Shown here piece by piece: positions 12,375 through 24,218 of a stretch of DNA of 64,000 nt (positions are counted from its first letter, which is position 1; every line of letters begins with the position of its first letter). The notes beneath the pieces were generated by a model. The model was not told where the DNA came from. It was given only the letters and a program-made list of their open reading frames with translations, and searched no databases. The stretch comes from Piliocolobus tephrosceles (taxonomy: Eukaryota; Chordata; Mammalia; Primates; Cercopithecidae): positions 47,547,223 to 47,611,222 of the forward strand of contig NC_045436.1 of assembly GCF_002776525.5 (NCBI RefSeq), read 5' to 3'. A program made the translations under genes and the position numbers.

Positions 12375-13160
12375 AGTCTTGAAGGTTGAGTTATTATAGT
12401 ACATAGACATTGTACATAATTAGAAATTAATTCTAAATCATGGGGCATTTGGGGTTGAAATAAGTCTATTTTCAGAAAATTATATATTTGATATTCATGT
12501 AGTCAGTTATAACCTTCCATTATGCAATCCTTAAAGTTAGTTTATAAATTAAAATTTCATCACAGAGGTTATGATTTCAGACCATAATGGAAAGTGGAAA
12601 CTCTGTTGCATTTCTATTTATGGCAAGGTAAAAGAAAGTCACGTTTCTTTGCAGTATGCTTTATTTAGTTTTATCATAAATATGTATATGTGTATTTTGC
12701 TATCTTTGCCCACATCCCCTGAATAACAAAAGTATATTAATAACCTTGGCACTAGTGCTAAGATGAAAAGAAGATGAAAAATATCCCATTTTTTAAAAAG
12801 CCTTAGGGATTTTAGGATGTCAGCACACTAGTACTAAGGAAAATAAATTTGTATGTGTATATTTTTTAAATTTTGAGCTCAATTTTAAATTTAGTAGTTG
12901 CCCTTTGAATATCCTTATCTCCAACTAAATGTTAAAATGGTATTAGCATGTTTTGTCAATATGTTTCTGAACATATTTTCTTCTGGAGTTTGAAAAGGAA
13001 GCAAATTTTCAATTTAATTTATTGCAATCAAGGAAAAAACAAACTAAAAGAGTCTTGGAAGAATCTGGACTTGTGTGTGTGGAGGACTAGAAGAGAAAAA
13101 GAAGCTTTTTAATTCAATTAGAGTCTGACGAGGTAAAAGCATGTGCGAACTTCCCTCTCT

Positions 13161-13234
13161 AATTCTCATGGCTTGGGCTCCTGGGCAGGGTAGATAGTAT
13201 GCGTCTTCAGACAGGCAGGGCATTCTCTTCCCTA
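13161..13234 (+). repeat. Copy A of a ~70-bp direct repeat
   Basis: It begins AATTCTCATGGCTTGGGCTC and contains GGGTAGATAGTATG and CAGACAGGCAGGG. A diverged copy lies at 15696-15766. Confidence 0.75.
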
Positions 13235-13703
13235 CAAAGGTAAGCTTTCTGTTCAGGCAGATCATCTGGACTATTTCCACCAGCAGTTAAGAAAGAAAGT
13301 AGCTACAAGGTAAGTAGTCAGCACTCCTCATAGATATTGACTTCTCCTCTAAGGAAAATGCTCGGCAATCTGATATTTTTGCCACATCCTTGAAAAAAAT
13401 AAATGTTGAATCAGCATTCTTACATATAAAAGAAGGCTTTTGCATCTTTATCCTTGTAAAGCTTTATGTCCCCATTGGCACCAATAAATCTAAATTAAAG
13501 GTTCAGTATTTCAACGTTAGACAAAAATTATACTGAAGTGCCTACAAAAGTGTAGTTAACGTATTTCCCCGTTTCTCTCAGAATATGTACCTGAGGTCTA
13601 TAGATATGTGTTTCTGTTGGATCACTGTTGAAAGGCAAACCAGATACCTTCTGATCCAAAATTTCTCAGTATCTTATGTTAAGGAGTGTATTCATCTAAT
13701 AAA

Positions 13704-14023
13704 GTTTTGTTTGTTTGTTTTATTTTACTTTTTTGGTGGTAGGGGATGGAGTCTTGCTGTGTCACCCAGGCTGGAGTGCAGTGGCGCAATCTCAACTCAC
13801 TACAACCTCCTCCTCCCAGGTTCAAGCAATTCTCCTGCCTCAGCCTCCCGAGTAGCTGGGACTATAGCTACGCACCACCACGCTCAGCTAATTTTTGTAT
13901 TTTTAGGAGAGATGAGGTTTCACCATGTTGGCCAGGATGGTCTTGATCTCTTGAGCTCAGGTGATCTGTCCGCCTCGGCCTCCCAAAGTGCTGGGATTAC
14001 AGGCATGATCCACCACGCCCAGC
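13704..14023 (-). repeat. Alu (AluS-like), antisense
   Basis: Reverse-complement Alu from GGATGGAGTCTTGCTGTGTC to GATCCACCACGCCCAGC. It is flanked by an 8-bp direct repeat CTAATAAA (13696-13703 and 14024-14031), consistent with a target-site duplication. The poly-T end contains a partial GTTT/TTTTA expansion. Confidence 0.93.
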
Positions 14024-14160
14024 CTAATAAAATAATTATTTTTTAATCTGGATATTGTTCTTAACTCTATACTAGTCCTTCAGTTGAGTTTTCTGGTAGG
14101 TTTTTCAATTGAAGACTCTGCACTTTGAATCTAATGTGAAAGCTCTGTGATTCTCCCTGG

Positions 14161-14221
14161 TATGATGGTGTGATGGTGTGGTGCTGTGATGATGGCGTGA
14201 TGGTGTAATAGTGTGATGGCA
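14161..14221. repeat. Imperfect TGATGGTGTGA minisatellite
   Basis: Degenerate units built on TGATGGTG recur about six times, with variants TGGTGCTG and TAATAGTG. Confidence 0.75.
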
Positions 14222-14528
14222 GGCAAGAATAGACAGACTGGATGCCATAGGATGTTCCCTTTATGCACCTGAACTGATTCCACTGCAAGGAGATATGCTT
14301 CTTTGAGCAACAGTGATAATTTATACAGAATTACTAGAGCAAGGTTAGATCTCTGTGTTTGAGGAAATAGTCTAACTAAAGCTATTTCAGATAATCACTT
14401 TTGTTTGACAAAATGAATTTAGCATACTTGCAAGACTTGTGATCCAAATAAAATAACTGAAATTGAAAAGTAAATTGGAATGAATCTTTTCATATTACTT
14501 TTACTTGCTTTGGAGACCAAAGTTGCAG

Positions 14529-14529
14529 A

Positions 14530-14560
<31 letters not shown>

Positions 14561-14562
14561 AC

Positions 14563-14612
<50 letters not shown>

Positions 14613-14650
14613 GTGTGTATGTATATATGTACATATATACATTTATATAT
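14529..14650. repeat. Compound (AT)n(GATA)n(AT)n(GA)n microsatellite
   Basis: Successive AT, GATATA, AT, GA and GTATAT tracts. The open frames across it on both strands are low-complexity artefacts. Confidence 0.95.
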
Positions 14651-15111
14651 AACATTTTATATTTTAATATATTATGCTATTCATTGTATTTAGTACATAA
14701 AATATATAAAAATTATTTAAATGCTCTTTATGCTTAAATCTAATTTGATAATATTTATAAACCTCATTTTCATTCAAATGACCCAATTGTTGTGACTCCT
14801 GAGATATATGTGTATTCTTATGCTATCTTTTCAGCCACTAAATTTAATATTAATTTTAAAATTCCAACATTTGTGTATCTCATTAAAACAAGACAAATTG
14901 AGAAAAGAATAGGTATAAATTAACTTTTCCCAAATATGTCAGACTATATACTTTGCTTTTTATTTTCATGGGGTAGTGAAACATCACAAGTTTTTGGTAA
15001 CAGAATAAAATGTTTATTTATATATTAATTGTTATTCTCTTAAAAGCCAATTTTCAAACTCCTTCCATTTCTACGTACTCATACCTTTTTTTGCTACTGG
15101 TATTTTAAGAC

Positions 15112-15490
15112 TGCAGCATTTGGAAAGGACCTTAGAGATTACCTAGTGACCCTGCCAAGTAAGGCAGGGATTCTTTTTACAACATCCCTGACAGATTGTC
15201 AGCTAACCTTTACTTGCACATGCACAATAGCAGGGAGTTTGTCACTTTGGGTATCAACCCATTCCATTTTTGGACAGCTATGTGATTTATAAAACTTATC
15301 TTCTTGTTAAGCTGAAATCTGTTACCCCATAACTTGCGATTATTGATCCATTCACCTGCCTGGATCAACCATCACCTTCCTTAGGTCAGTCTGTCAAATA
15401 CTGGAATATGGTTTCTGTGTTCTGCTTAATTTTAAAAATCCCTTTAAGATGTGAAAGTCGGTCCAACTCCTGCTCTTCCTGAAAGATATT
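15112..15490 (+). repeat. L3/CR1-like LINE fragment
   Basis: TTGGAAAGGACCTTAGAGAT, ACCCATTCCATTTTTGGACA and GCTGAAATCTGTTACCCCAT follow the order of the ancient CR1/L3 LINE 3' region. Strand assignment is tentative. Confidence 0.6.
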
Positions 15491-15629
15491 GCCATCATTT
15501 CTCAATGCAGTCTGCATTTTAATACTCTTTATAAGTAATTATGAGCAAGATAATTACCATGTTCTAAATTTAATATGAAGAACACAGAGTAAAATAAGAC
15601 AAAGGTCTGCCTGTTTTCCCTTTTCCCTT

Positions 15630-15930
15630 CCAGTTGTATAGTGCTTACTAAGTAGCAAGCACTTTTCTAACTACTTTACAGATATTAATTGCTCTAATTC
15701 TAATGGCTGGGGCCCCTTGGCCAGGGTAGATGGTATGGACTCCAGACAGGCAGGGTGTTATCTGTGAATTAAATCTTCTAACTCGTGGATTAATTCTATG
15801 GATTTTTAATCTATGGATTAAGTCTTAAAGAAACAGCCACAGAGGGGTTAAACGACATGCAAAAGGCCTTACAGCTAAGATGTGGTGGAACCAGGCCCTT
15901 TTACTCTGAGTCCTAACTTCCAAGAGCCTC
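15630..15930 (-). repeat. MIR, antisense, interrupted
   Basis: The left part TAGCAAGCACTTTTCTAACT and TTTACAGATATTAATTGCTC, and the right part GGGGTTAAACGACATGCAAA and CAGCTAAGATGTGGTGGAAC, match reverse-complement MIR. The ~70-bp repeat copy B and an ATGGATTAA-rich segment lie between them. Confidence 0.65.
15696..15766 (+). repeat. Copy B of a ~70-bp direct repeat
   Basis: AATTCTAATGGCTGGGGCCC, CAGGGTAGATGGTATG and CAGACAGGCAGGG align colinearly with 13161-13234. It is embedded in a MIR. Confidence 0.75.
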
Positions 15931-18900
15931 AGCTGATAAATTACATTCATCTCTTTATTCCTGGATCCATAAAATGCATCACCTTTTTAAAGGAACTTTG
16001 TCTCACTATGTAATAAATTTAAAACTGTAGTCCTTTGTGGTATATATTGTCATCTAGCAAGGTTTTTCCTCAGTTGTTCTAGGGTACTTGATATTGTACA
16101 ATGAAATATAAATGAATACATTTTTATTCTAATTGGCTCTAGCCATCAAGTAAGTACGGTGGCCTAAATGAGCATTATATATTTCCTGTGCTTTAAGAAA
16201 TGGGACTGAGTTTTTTGGTAGGATATACTTATACCCAATGATAGCTAATTAATAAATGATTTCGGGCTCTGCAACCAAACACTTATATAAATAAGTAAAT
16301 AAATTTTTAAAGTAGAAATCCCATGGGGCAGTTTCTTTGAGCAGGGTGAGATTCCTGCATTGAAAAATCATGAAAGGAGCAAAACCAAAAATCAGTCACG
16401 TGTATATAGCAAGCAGCCATTCTATAACTAATTTGTGGTTAATTCTTGAGTTAAGCCAGACCACAAAATCTTGACTAAGTTTGAAAATTGATGAGGTAGG
16501 CAATTTAACTTTGTTCAAATTAACTTGAGTTTCCCACTGACTAAGTAGCACAATGCTGTCAAAGGGAACAGAATACCACTAAATATTTGCAGTTACCCAG
16601 AACCAGCTTGTCTTCAAGAAGATCCACCCAGAGTACAGAATTGGAAAGTAAACTGGCAAATCAGTCCCCTGAACTAGCTATATGTTATGGCATTGGTATA
16701 ATGTAGCCATGTCTCAAGGGTCTACCTACTGCCCCAAAATGCTTTAGAGCCTATATAGGCTGACCTTGGTTGATTTAGTTGACTATGCGTTGCTTCTTCC
16801 AAAAATATGTTATTTTATTCTGCGTTATTATTCCACTATGCCAGAATCCATATACCATAAAGAGTATATGGTTCTGGACACTCTCTTATATCAAATAAGT
16901 AAGCAATTTTTGAGTGCATATTATTTACCAAGCACAATGCTTTGCATTGAAGATGCGTATATGAGTACGTTGTGTTCCTTCTCATGAAAAACCTCAAAAT
17001 CTGAAAGAGAATCACATACAGATACATAATGATAAATTAAGTATTTTAGGGTATTAAGTACAAACTACTTAATGGAAACAGAATTTCTGCTTTTGGAAAC
17101 AGAAATAAGGGAACAATTAAGCAAGTAGGAGGAGTAAGAAAAGTATGGGGCACTGTCAGGGGCTACAGGGAGAAAGTGAACTTTAAGCTGGTGTTATTAC
17201 TGGATAGATAAGTTAAGAAACAGCACCCTCCACCCACAGGAGACAATGATGATTCTTATTTTTAAAAAGTTACTGCTTACTCTAGAAATGTCACCATGTT
17301 TTGCTAGAGGCCTATGATTGGGATGTATTGACAATAAATATTAAAAGTCGATTACTTTATCAAGTTATGTTCTCTGACAAAGTAATGACCTTAAGAAAAA
17401 CTAGAAAAGTGACTAAGCATCCAGGTTTATAAGCCCTTATCTCCATCCACAAACACATTGGTTTGGTTTTTAGGTGATTTCTAACCTGCCTGCACTTTTC
17501 TGCTTTATAGTTTATCAGACGGCGGCAGACAAGACTATATTTGGGTGAGAAATCTGTGAAACAAAAACATAATCTTTCCCATTAGTTTCAATTTTAGTTG
17601 TGTCCACCTCTCAATTGTTGTAAACACCATCGCTGCTCAACCCAATCTCAATCCTTTCTTCCTAGAAATAGGAAAACTGTATTAGAACTAGACATCTTAC
17701 AACAGATAAGTTGATTTTTGTCCAAGAATCCACAATAGATTTTTAATATTGGATTAAAATTGGCAGTGACATTTAAAATATTCCTTCTGAAAAGTAGAAT
17801 TTTTAGTTTCCTATTTTGTTTTTAAAAGTCTTGAACCCTTCCCATTTCTGAGTATTTCATTCATAAGTGTTGAATGGTATATAAGAGTGGTATATGAATT
17901 CTGCAGTGCCTTCAATGTAATACTGAACTGGAGAGTGTGTGGTCTCTTGTGCTACTGTATGCTTTTGAAATAGACAACAGAGTGGACCTGGAATTGCTTC
18001 CTCAAAGTTGCTTTCGGGGAAAAAGAAAAAATCAAGCACAATCTGAGAAATAATGGCATAGTAATATGGAATGTTGTGCTATGGATTTTAAAACCATTTT
18101 TGAAAATGAGGGGTTGTTTTTATTTGAGTGAGTCCAAGAAACCAGAATTAGTCCTCAGTTTCAAGGCTTCTTAATAATATGATCTGATGAAAATGTCAAA
18201 TCAGTATAAAATATCAAATAATGATTATCCTCAATTTAAATATTGTGATCATAAGCTCCTGAAATTTACTAAGATATAGTCCATTTATTTATGGAGTAAC
18301 TAGGATATGCGTGGCCCAAATAGAGGATACTGTTTGTTAGAATGGCACTTAGTTCCCTTAGAGGACCTTGACTTGTATGGTATTTTTATATATGATTCTT
18401 TAGTATATGGCACATTAGGTAGATAAAATATGTTCTTTGCCCTAAACTAACTCCAGTCTAGTAGGGTAGGAAAGAAATGCAAAATGGAGAAAATACAGGG
18501 CTGCATGCTGTGAATGCCATCTGCTTGAATCCAGAAAGTGTAATACATGCTCACAGGAGGAAGCTGACACCCTATGATGCTTTCTTTGCCTGGAGCGTTT
18601 GAGTTGGATCTTAAGGAATAGTAGATATAGAGATGTAGATATAAAATTTTTGCTAAATTGTGGGCACTGTAGATTCTAGAAATATTCAATAAGCAGAATG
18701 GGCAATACACAAAGCGGTAGTGGACATGTGGAAAGTTTTAAGGAGCAAAAAAGCAAAGTTTGATATAATTTTAGCATGAATAGTTCAAGGAAATAGAATA
18801 TTACCAGCCCTGGATTTTGTGCCTTCATCGTTTGCCTGTGAATATGTGAGATTATCCATAATCTTTATACACAGGCAAATTTAAAAAAGGCTAAACTATT

Positions 18901-19075
18901 TCTTGTTTAGCCTATAGGTCTTTGTTAATGTTCATACCAATACCAGCTGACCTCTTAATTTCAAGTCCAACACTGGGAGTGTATATGTCAAACTACGTTT
19001 TAAAATAGCCACTTGGGCTTTATCTTTTTTGAATCATAAGTAGAAATAGATAAATTCAGCTACTTGCTTGAATGA
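15931..19075. other. Unique intronic sequence
   Basis: AT-rich; no confidently recognised repeat or exon. Confidence 0.45.
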
Positions 19076-19325
19076 AGGTTTGTTTTATTCTTTATTCTTT
19101 TTTTTTTTTTTTTTACTTTTTTTTTATTTTAAGTTCTAGGGTTACATGTGCACAATGTGCAGATTTGTTACATATGTATTCATGTGCCATGTTGGTGTGC
19201 TGCACCCATTAACTCGCCATTTACATTAGGTGTATCTCCTAATGCTATCCCTCCCACCTACCCCCTCCCCACAATAGGATCCAGTGTGTGATGCTTCCCT
19301 TCCTGTGTCAAAGTGATCTCATTGT

Positions 19326-22300
19326 CCAATTCTCATCTATGGGCGAGAACATGTGGTATTTGGTTTTCTGTTCTTGTGATATTTTGCTGAGAATGATGGT
19401 TTCCAGCTGCATCCATGTTCCTGCAAAGGACACAAAGTCATCTGTTTTTATGGCTGCTTGTTATTCCATGGTGTATATGTGCCACATTTTCTTAATCCAG
19501 TCTGTCACTGATGGACATTTGGGTTGATTCCAAGTCTTTGCTATTGTGAATAGTGCTGCAATAAACATACGTGTGCATGTGTCTTTATAGCAGCATGACT
19601 TATAATCCTTTGGGTATATTCCCAGTAATGGGATGGCTGGGTCGAATGGTATTTCTAGTTCTAGATCCTTGAGGAATCGCCACACTGTTTTCCACAATGG
19701 TTGAACTAGCTTACAGTCCCACCAACAGTGTAAAAGTGTTCCTATTTCTCCACATCCTCTCCAGCACCTGTTGTTTCCTGACTTTTTAATGATTGCCATT
19801 CTAACTGGTGTGAGATGGTATCTCATTGTGGTTTTGATTTGCATTTCTCTGATGGCCAGTGATGATGAACATTTTTTCATGTGTCTGCTGGCTGTATGAA
19901 TGTCTTCTTTTGAGAAGTGTCTGTTCATATCCTTTGCCCACTTTTTGATGGGGTCGTTCGTTTTTTTCTTGTAAATTTGATTGAGTTCTTTATAGGTTCT
20001 GGATATTAGCCCTTTGTCAGATGAGTAGATTGCAAAAATTTTCTCCCAATCTGTAGGTTGCCTGTTCACTCTGCTGGTAGTTTCTTTTGCTGTGCAGAAG
20101 CTCTTTAGTTTAATTAGATCCCATTTGTCAATTTTGGCTTTTGTTGCCATTGCTTTTGGTGTTTTAGACATGAAGTCCTTGCCCATGCCTATGTCCTGAA
20201 TGGTATTACCTAGGTTTTCTTCTAGGGTTTTTATGGTATTAGGTCTAACATTTAACTCTATAATCCATCTTGAATTAATTTTCAAATAAGGAATAAGGAA
20301 AGGATCCAGTTTCAGCTTTCTACTTATGGCTAGCCAATTTTCCCAGCATTATTTATTAAACAGGGAATCCTTTCCCCACTTCTTGTTTTTCTCAAGTTTG
20401 TCAAAGATCAGATGGCTGTAGATGTGTGGTATTATTTCTGAGGGCTCTGATCTGTCCCATTTGTCTATATCTCTGTTTTGGTACCAGTACCATGCTGTTT
20501 TGGTTACTGTAGCCTTGTACTATAGTTTGAAGTCAGGTAGCGTGAAGCCTCCAGCTTTGTTCTTTTGGCTTAGGATTGTTTTGGCAATGAGGGGTCTTTT
20601 TTGGTTCCATATGAACTTTAAAGCAGTTTTTTCCAATTCTGTGAAGAAAGTCATTGGTCGCTTAATGGGGATGGCATTGAATCTATAAATTACCTTGGGC
20701 AGTATGGCCATTTTCACAATATTGATTCTTCCTATCCATGAGCATGGCAGGTTCTTCCATTTGTTTGTGTCCTGTTTCATTTCACTGAGCAGTGGTTTGT
20801 AGTTCTCCTTGAAGAGTTCCTTTACATCCCTTGTAAGTTGGATTCCTAGGTATTCTATTCTCTTTGAAGCTATTGTGAATGGGAGTTCATTCATGATTTG
20901 GCTCTCTGTTTGTCTGTTACTGGTGTATAAGAATGCTTGTGATTTTTGCACATTGATTTTGTATCCTGAGACTTTGCTGAAGTTACTTATCAGCTTAAGG
21001 AGACTTTGGGCTGAGACAATAGGGTTTTCTAAATATACAATCATGTCATCTGCAAACAGGGACAATTTGACTTCTTCTTTTCCTAACTGAATACCCTTGA
21101 TTTCTTTCTCTTGCCTGATTGCCCTAGCCAGAACTTCCAACACTATGTTGAATAGGAGTGGTGAGAGAGGGCATCTCTGTCTTGTGCCAGTTTTCAAAGG
21201 GAATGCTTCCAGTTTTTGCCCATTCAGTATGATATTGGCTGTGGGTTTGTCATAAATAGCTCTTATTATTTTGAGATACATTCCATCAATACTGAATTTA
21301 TTGAGAGTTTTTGGCATGAAGGGCTGTTGAATTTCGTAGAAGGTCTTTTCTGCATCTATTGAAATAAACATGTGGTTTTTGTCTTTGGTCCTGTTTATAT
21401 GTTGGATTACACTTATTGATTTGTGTATGTTGAACCAGCCTTGCATCCAGGGATGAAGCCCACTTGATCCTGGTGGATAAGCTTTTTGATGTGCTGCTGG
21501 ATTCGGTTTGCCAGTATTTTATTGAGGATTTTTGCATCAATGTTCATCAGGGAGATTGGTCTAAAATTCTCTTTTTTTGTTGTGTCTCTGTCAGGCTTTG
21601 GTATCAGGATGATGTTGGCCTCATAAAATGAGTTAGGGAGGATTCCCTCTTTGTCTATTGATTGGAATAGTTTCAGAAGGAATGGTACCAACTCCTCCTT
21701 GTACCTCTGGTAGAATTCGGCTGTGAATCTGTCTGGTCCTGCACTGTTTTTGGTTGGTAGGCTATTAATTATTGCCGCAATCTCAGAGCCTGCTATTGGT
21801 CTGTTCAGGGATTCAACTTCTTCCTGGTTTAGTCTTGGAAGTGTGTAAGTGTCCAGGAAATTATCCATTTCTTCTAGGTTTTCTAGTTTATTTGCATAGA
21901 GGTGTTTATAGTATTCTCTGATGGTAGTTTGTATTTCTGTGGGGTCGGTGGTGATATCCCCTTTATCATTTTTTATTGTGTCTATTTGATTCTTCTCTCT
22001 TTTCTTCTTTATTAGTCTTGCTAGAGGTCTATCAATTTTGTTGATCTTTTCAAAAAAACAACTCCTGGATTCATTGATTTTTTAGAGGGTTTTTTGTGTC
22101 TCTATCTCCTTCAGTTCTGCTCTGATCTTAGTTATTTCTTGCGTGCTGCTAGCTTTTGAATGTGTTTGCTCTTGCTTCTCGGGTTCTTTTAATTGTGATG
22201 TTAGAGTGTCAATTTTGGATCTTTCCTGCTTTCTCTTGTGGGCATTTAGTGCTATAAATTTCCCTCTACACACTGCTTTAAATGTGTCCCAAAGACTCTG

Positions 22301-23148
22301 GTATGTTGTATCTGTGTTCTCATTGCTTTCAAAGAACATCTTTATTTCTGCCTTCATTTCGTTATGTACCCAGTAGTCATTCAGGAGCAAGTTGTTCAGT
22401 TTCCATGTAGTTGAGTGGTTTTGATTGAGTTTCTCAGTCCTGAGTTCTAGTTTGATTGCACTGTGGTCTGAGAGACAGTTTGTTATAATTTCTGTTCTTT
22501 TACATTTGCTGAGGAGTGCTTTACTTCCAACTATGTGGTCAATTTTGGAATAAGTGTGTTGTGGTGCTGAGAAGAATGTATATTCTGTTGATTTGGGGTG
22601 GAGAGTTCTGTAGATGTCTATTAGGTCCGCTTGGTGCAAAGTTGAGTTCAATTCCTGGATATCCATGTTAACTTTCTGTCTCGTTGATCTGTCTAATGTT
22701 GACACTGGGGTGTTAAAGTCTCCCATTATTATTGTATGGGAGTCTAAGTCTCTTTGTAAGTCTCTAAAGACTTGCTTTATGAATCTGGGTGCTCCTATAT
22801 TGATTGCATATATATTTAGGATAGTTAGCTCTCCCTGATGAATTGATCCCTTTACCATTATGTAATGGCCTTCTTTGTCTCTTTTGATCTTTGATGGCTT
22901 AAAGTCTGTTTTATCAGAGACTAGGATTGCAATCCTTTTTTTTTTCCCCCATTTGCTTGGTAGATCTTCCTCCATCCCTTTATTTTGAGCCTATACGTGT
23001 CTCTGCATGTGAGATGGGTCTCCTGAATACAGAAAACTGATGGGTCTTGACTCTTTATACAATTTGTCAGTCTGTGTCTTTTAATTGGACCATTTAGTCC
23101 ATTTACATTTAAGGTTAATATTGTTATGTGTGAACTTGATCCTGTCAT
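19326..23148 (-). pseudogene. L1 ORF2 (endonuclease/reverse transcriptase), disrupted
   Basis: The start MTGSSSHITILTLNVNGLNG is at 23148. A frameshift occurs in a homopolymer near 22937-22960, after which the endonuclease continues in another frame with GDFNTP (22706-22723) and the catalytic SDH (22463-22471). Further breaks separate the segments at 22082-22975, 21413-21868, 20520-21446 and 19461-20285. The reverse-transcriptase FADD box is at 21045-21056. The C-terminal zinc-knuckle-like region survives (CWRGCGEIGTLLHCWWDC), but a TAC-to-TAA change after IYTME stops that frame at 19461. Comparison with the second L1 suggests the normal stop codon is also lost near 19326-19328. Every catalytic landmark I looked for is visible, but there are multiple stops and frameshifts. 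Confidence 0.93.
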
Positions 23149-23211
23149 TATGATATTAGCTGGTTATTTTGCTCGTTAGTTGGTGCAGTTTCTTCCTAGC
23201 ATCGATGGACT

Positions 23212-24218
23212 TCACATTTTGACATGTTTTTGCAATGGCTGGTACCTGTTGTTCCTTTCCATGTTTAGTGCTTCTTTCAGGATCTCTTGTAGGGCAGGCC
23301 TGGTGGTGACAAAATCTCTAAGCATTTGCTTCTCTGTACAGGTTTTTATTTCTCCTTCACTTATGAAACTTAGTTTGGCTGAATATGAAATTCTAGGTTG
23401 AAAATTCTTTTCTTTAAGAATGTTGAATATTGGCCCCCACTCTCTTCTGGCTTGGAGAGTTTCTGCCGAGGGATCTGCTGTTAGTCTGATGGGCTTCCCT
23501 TTGTATGTAACCCAACCTTTCTCTCTGGTTGCCCTTAACATTTTTTCCTTTATTTCAACTTTGGTGAATCTGACAATTATGTGTCTTGGAGTTGCTCTTC
23601 TCGAGGAGTATCTTTGTGGCGTTCTCTGTATTTCCTGAATTTGAATGTTGGCCTGCCTTACTAGGTTGGGGAAGTTCTCCTGGATGATATCTTGCAGAGT
23701 GTTTTCCAGCTTGGTTTCATTTTCCCCATCAAGCACACCAATCAGACGTAGATTTGGTCTTTTCACGTAATCCCATACTTCTTGGAGGCTTTGCTCATTT
23801 CTTTTTACTCTTTTTTCTCCACACTTCTCTTCTCACTTCATTTCATCCATTTGATCTTCAATCACTGATACTCTTTCTTCCAGTTGATCGAGTCGGTTAC
23901 TGAAGCTTGTGCATTTGTCACATAGTTCTCGTGTTATGGTTTTCATCTCTATCAGTTCTTTTAACGTCTCTGCATTGATTATTCTGGTTATCCATTCATC
24001 CATTCTTTTTTCAAGGTTTTTAGTTTCTTTGCGCTGGTTACGTAGTTCTCCTTTAGTTCTGAGAAGTTTGATCGACTGAAGCCTTCTTCTCTCAACTCCT
24101 CAAAGTCGTTTTCCATCCAGCTTTGTTCCATTGCTGGTGATGAGCTGCATTCCTTTGGAGGGGGTGATGCGCTCTGATTTTTTGAATTTCCAGCTTTTCT
24201 GCACTGCTTCTTCCCCAT
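23212..24218 (-). pseudogene. L1 ORF1 (RNA-binding chaperone), disrupted
   Basis: The N-terminus MGKKQCRKAGNSKNQSASPP starts at 24218 and the frame reads to 23988, through the disordered region into the coiled coil. A break in the coiled coil (about 23767-23987) follows. The RRM and C-terminal domain resume at 23766 (MKRPNLRLIGVLDGE) and end KHVKM at 23212. Known: ORF1p is a trimeric nucleic-acid chaperone of about 338 residues, and the span fits. A frameshift or stop in the coiled coil inactivates it. Confidence 0.92.

Larger units (their letters stand above)
10986..13160. other. Unique intronic sequence with simple repeats
   Basis: Contains the (TG)n tract near 11201, an A-run at 11938-11963 and the perfect 14-bp hairpin at 12343-12374. 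No gene was recognised. Confidence 0.5.

Noticed and set aside
13585..14046. 153-aa plus-strand open frame
   Set aside because: Most of it is translated antisense Alu, with no splice or start support.
14419..14737. Open frames of alternating Ile-Tyr on both strands
   Set aside because: Translation of an AT/GATA/GA microsatellite.
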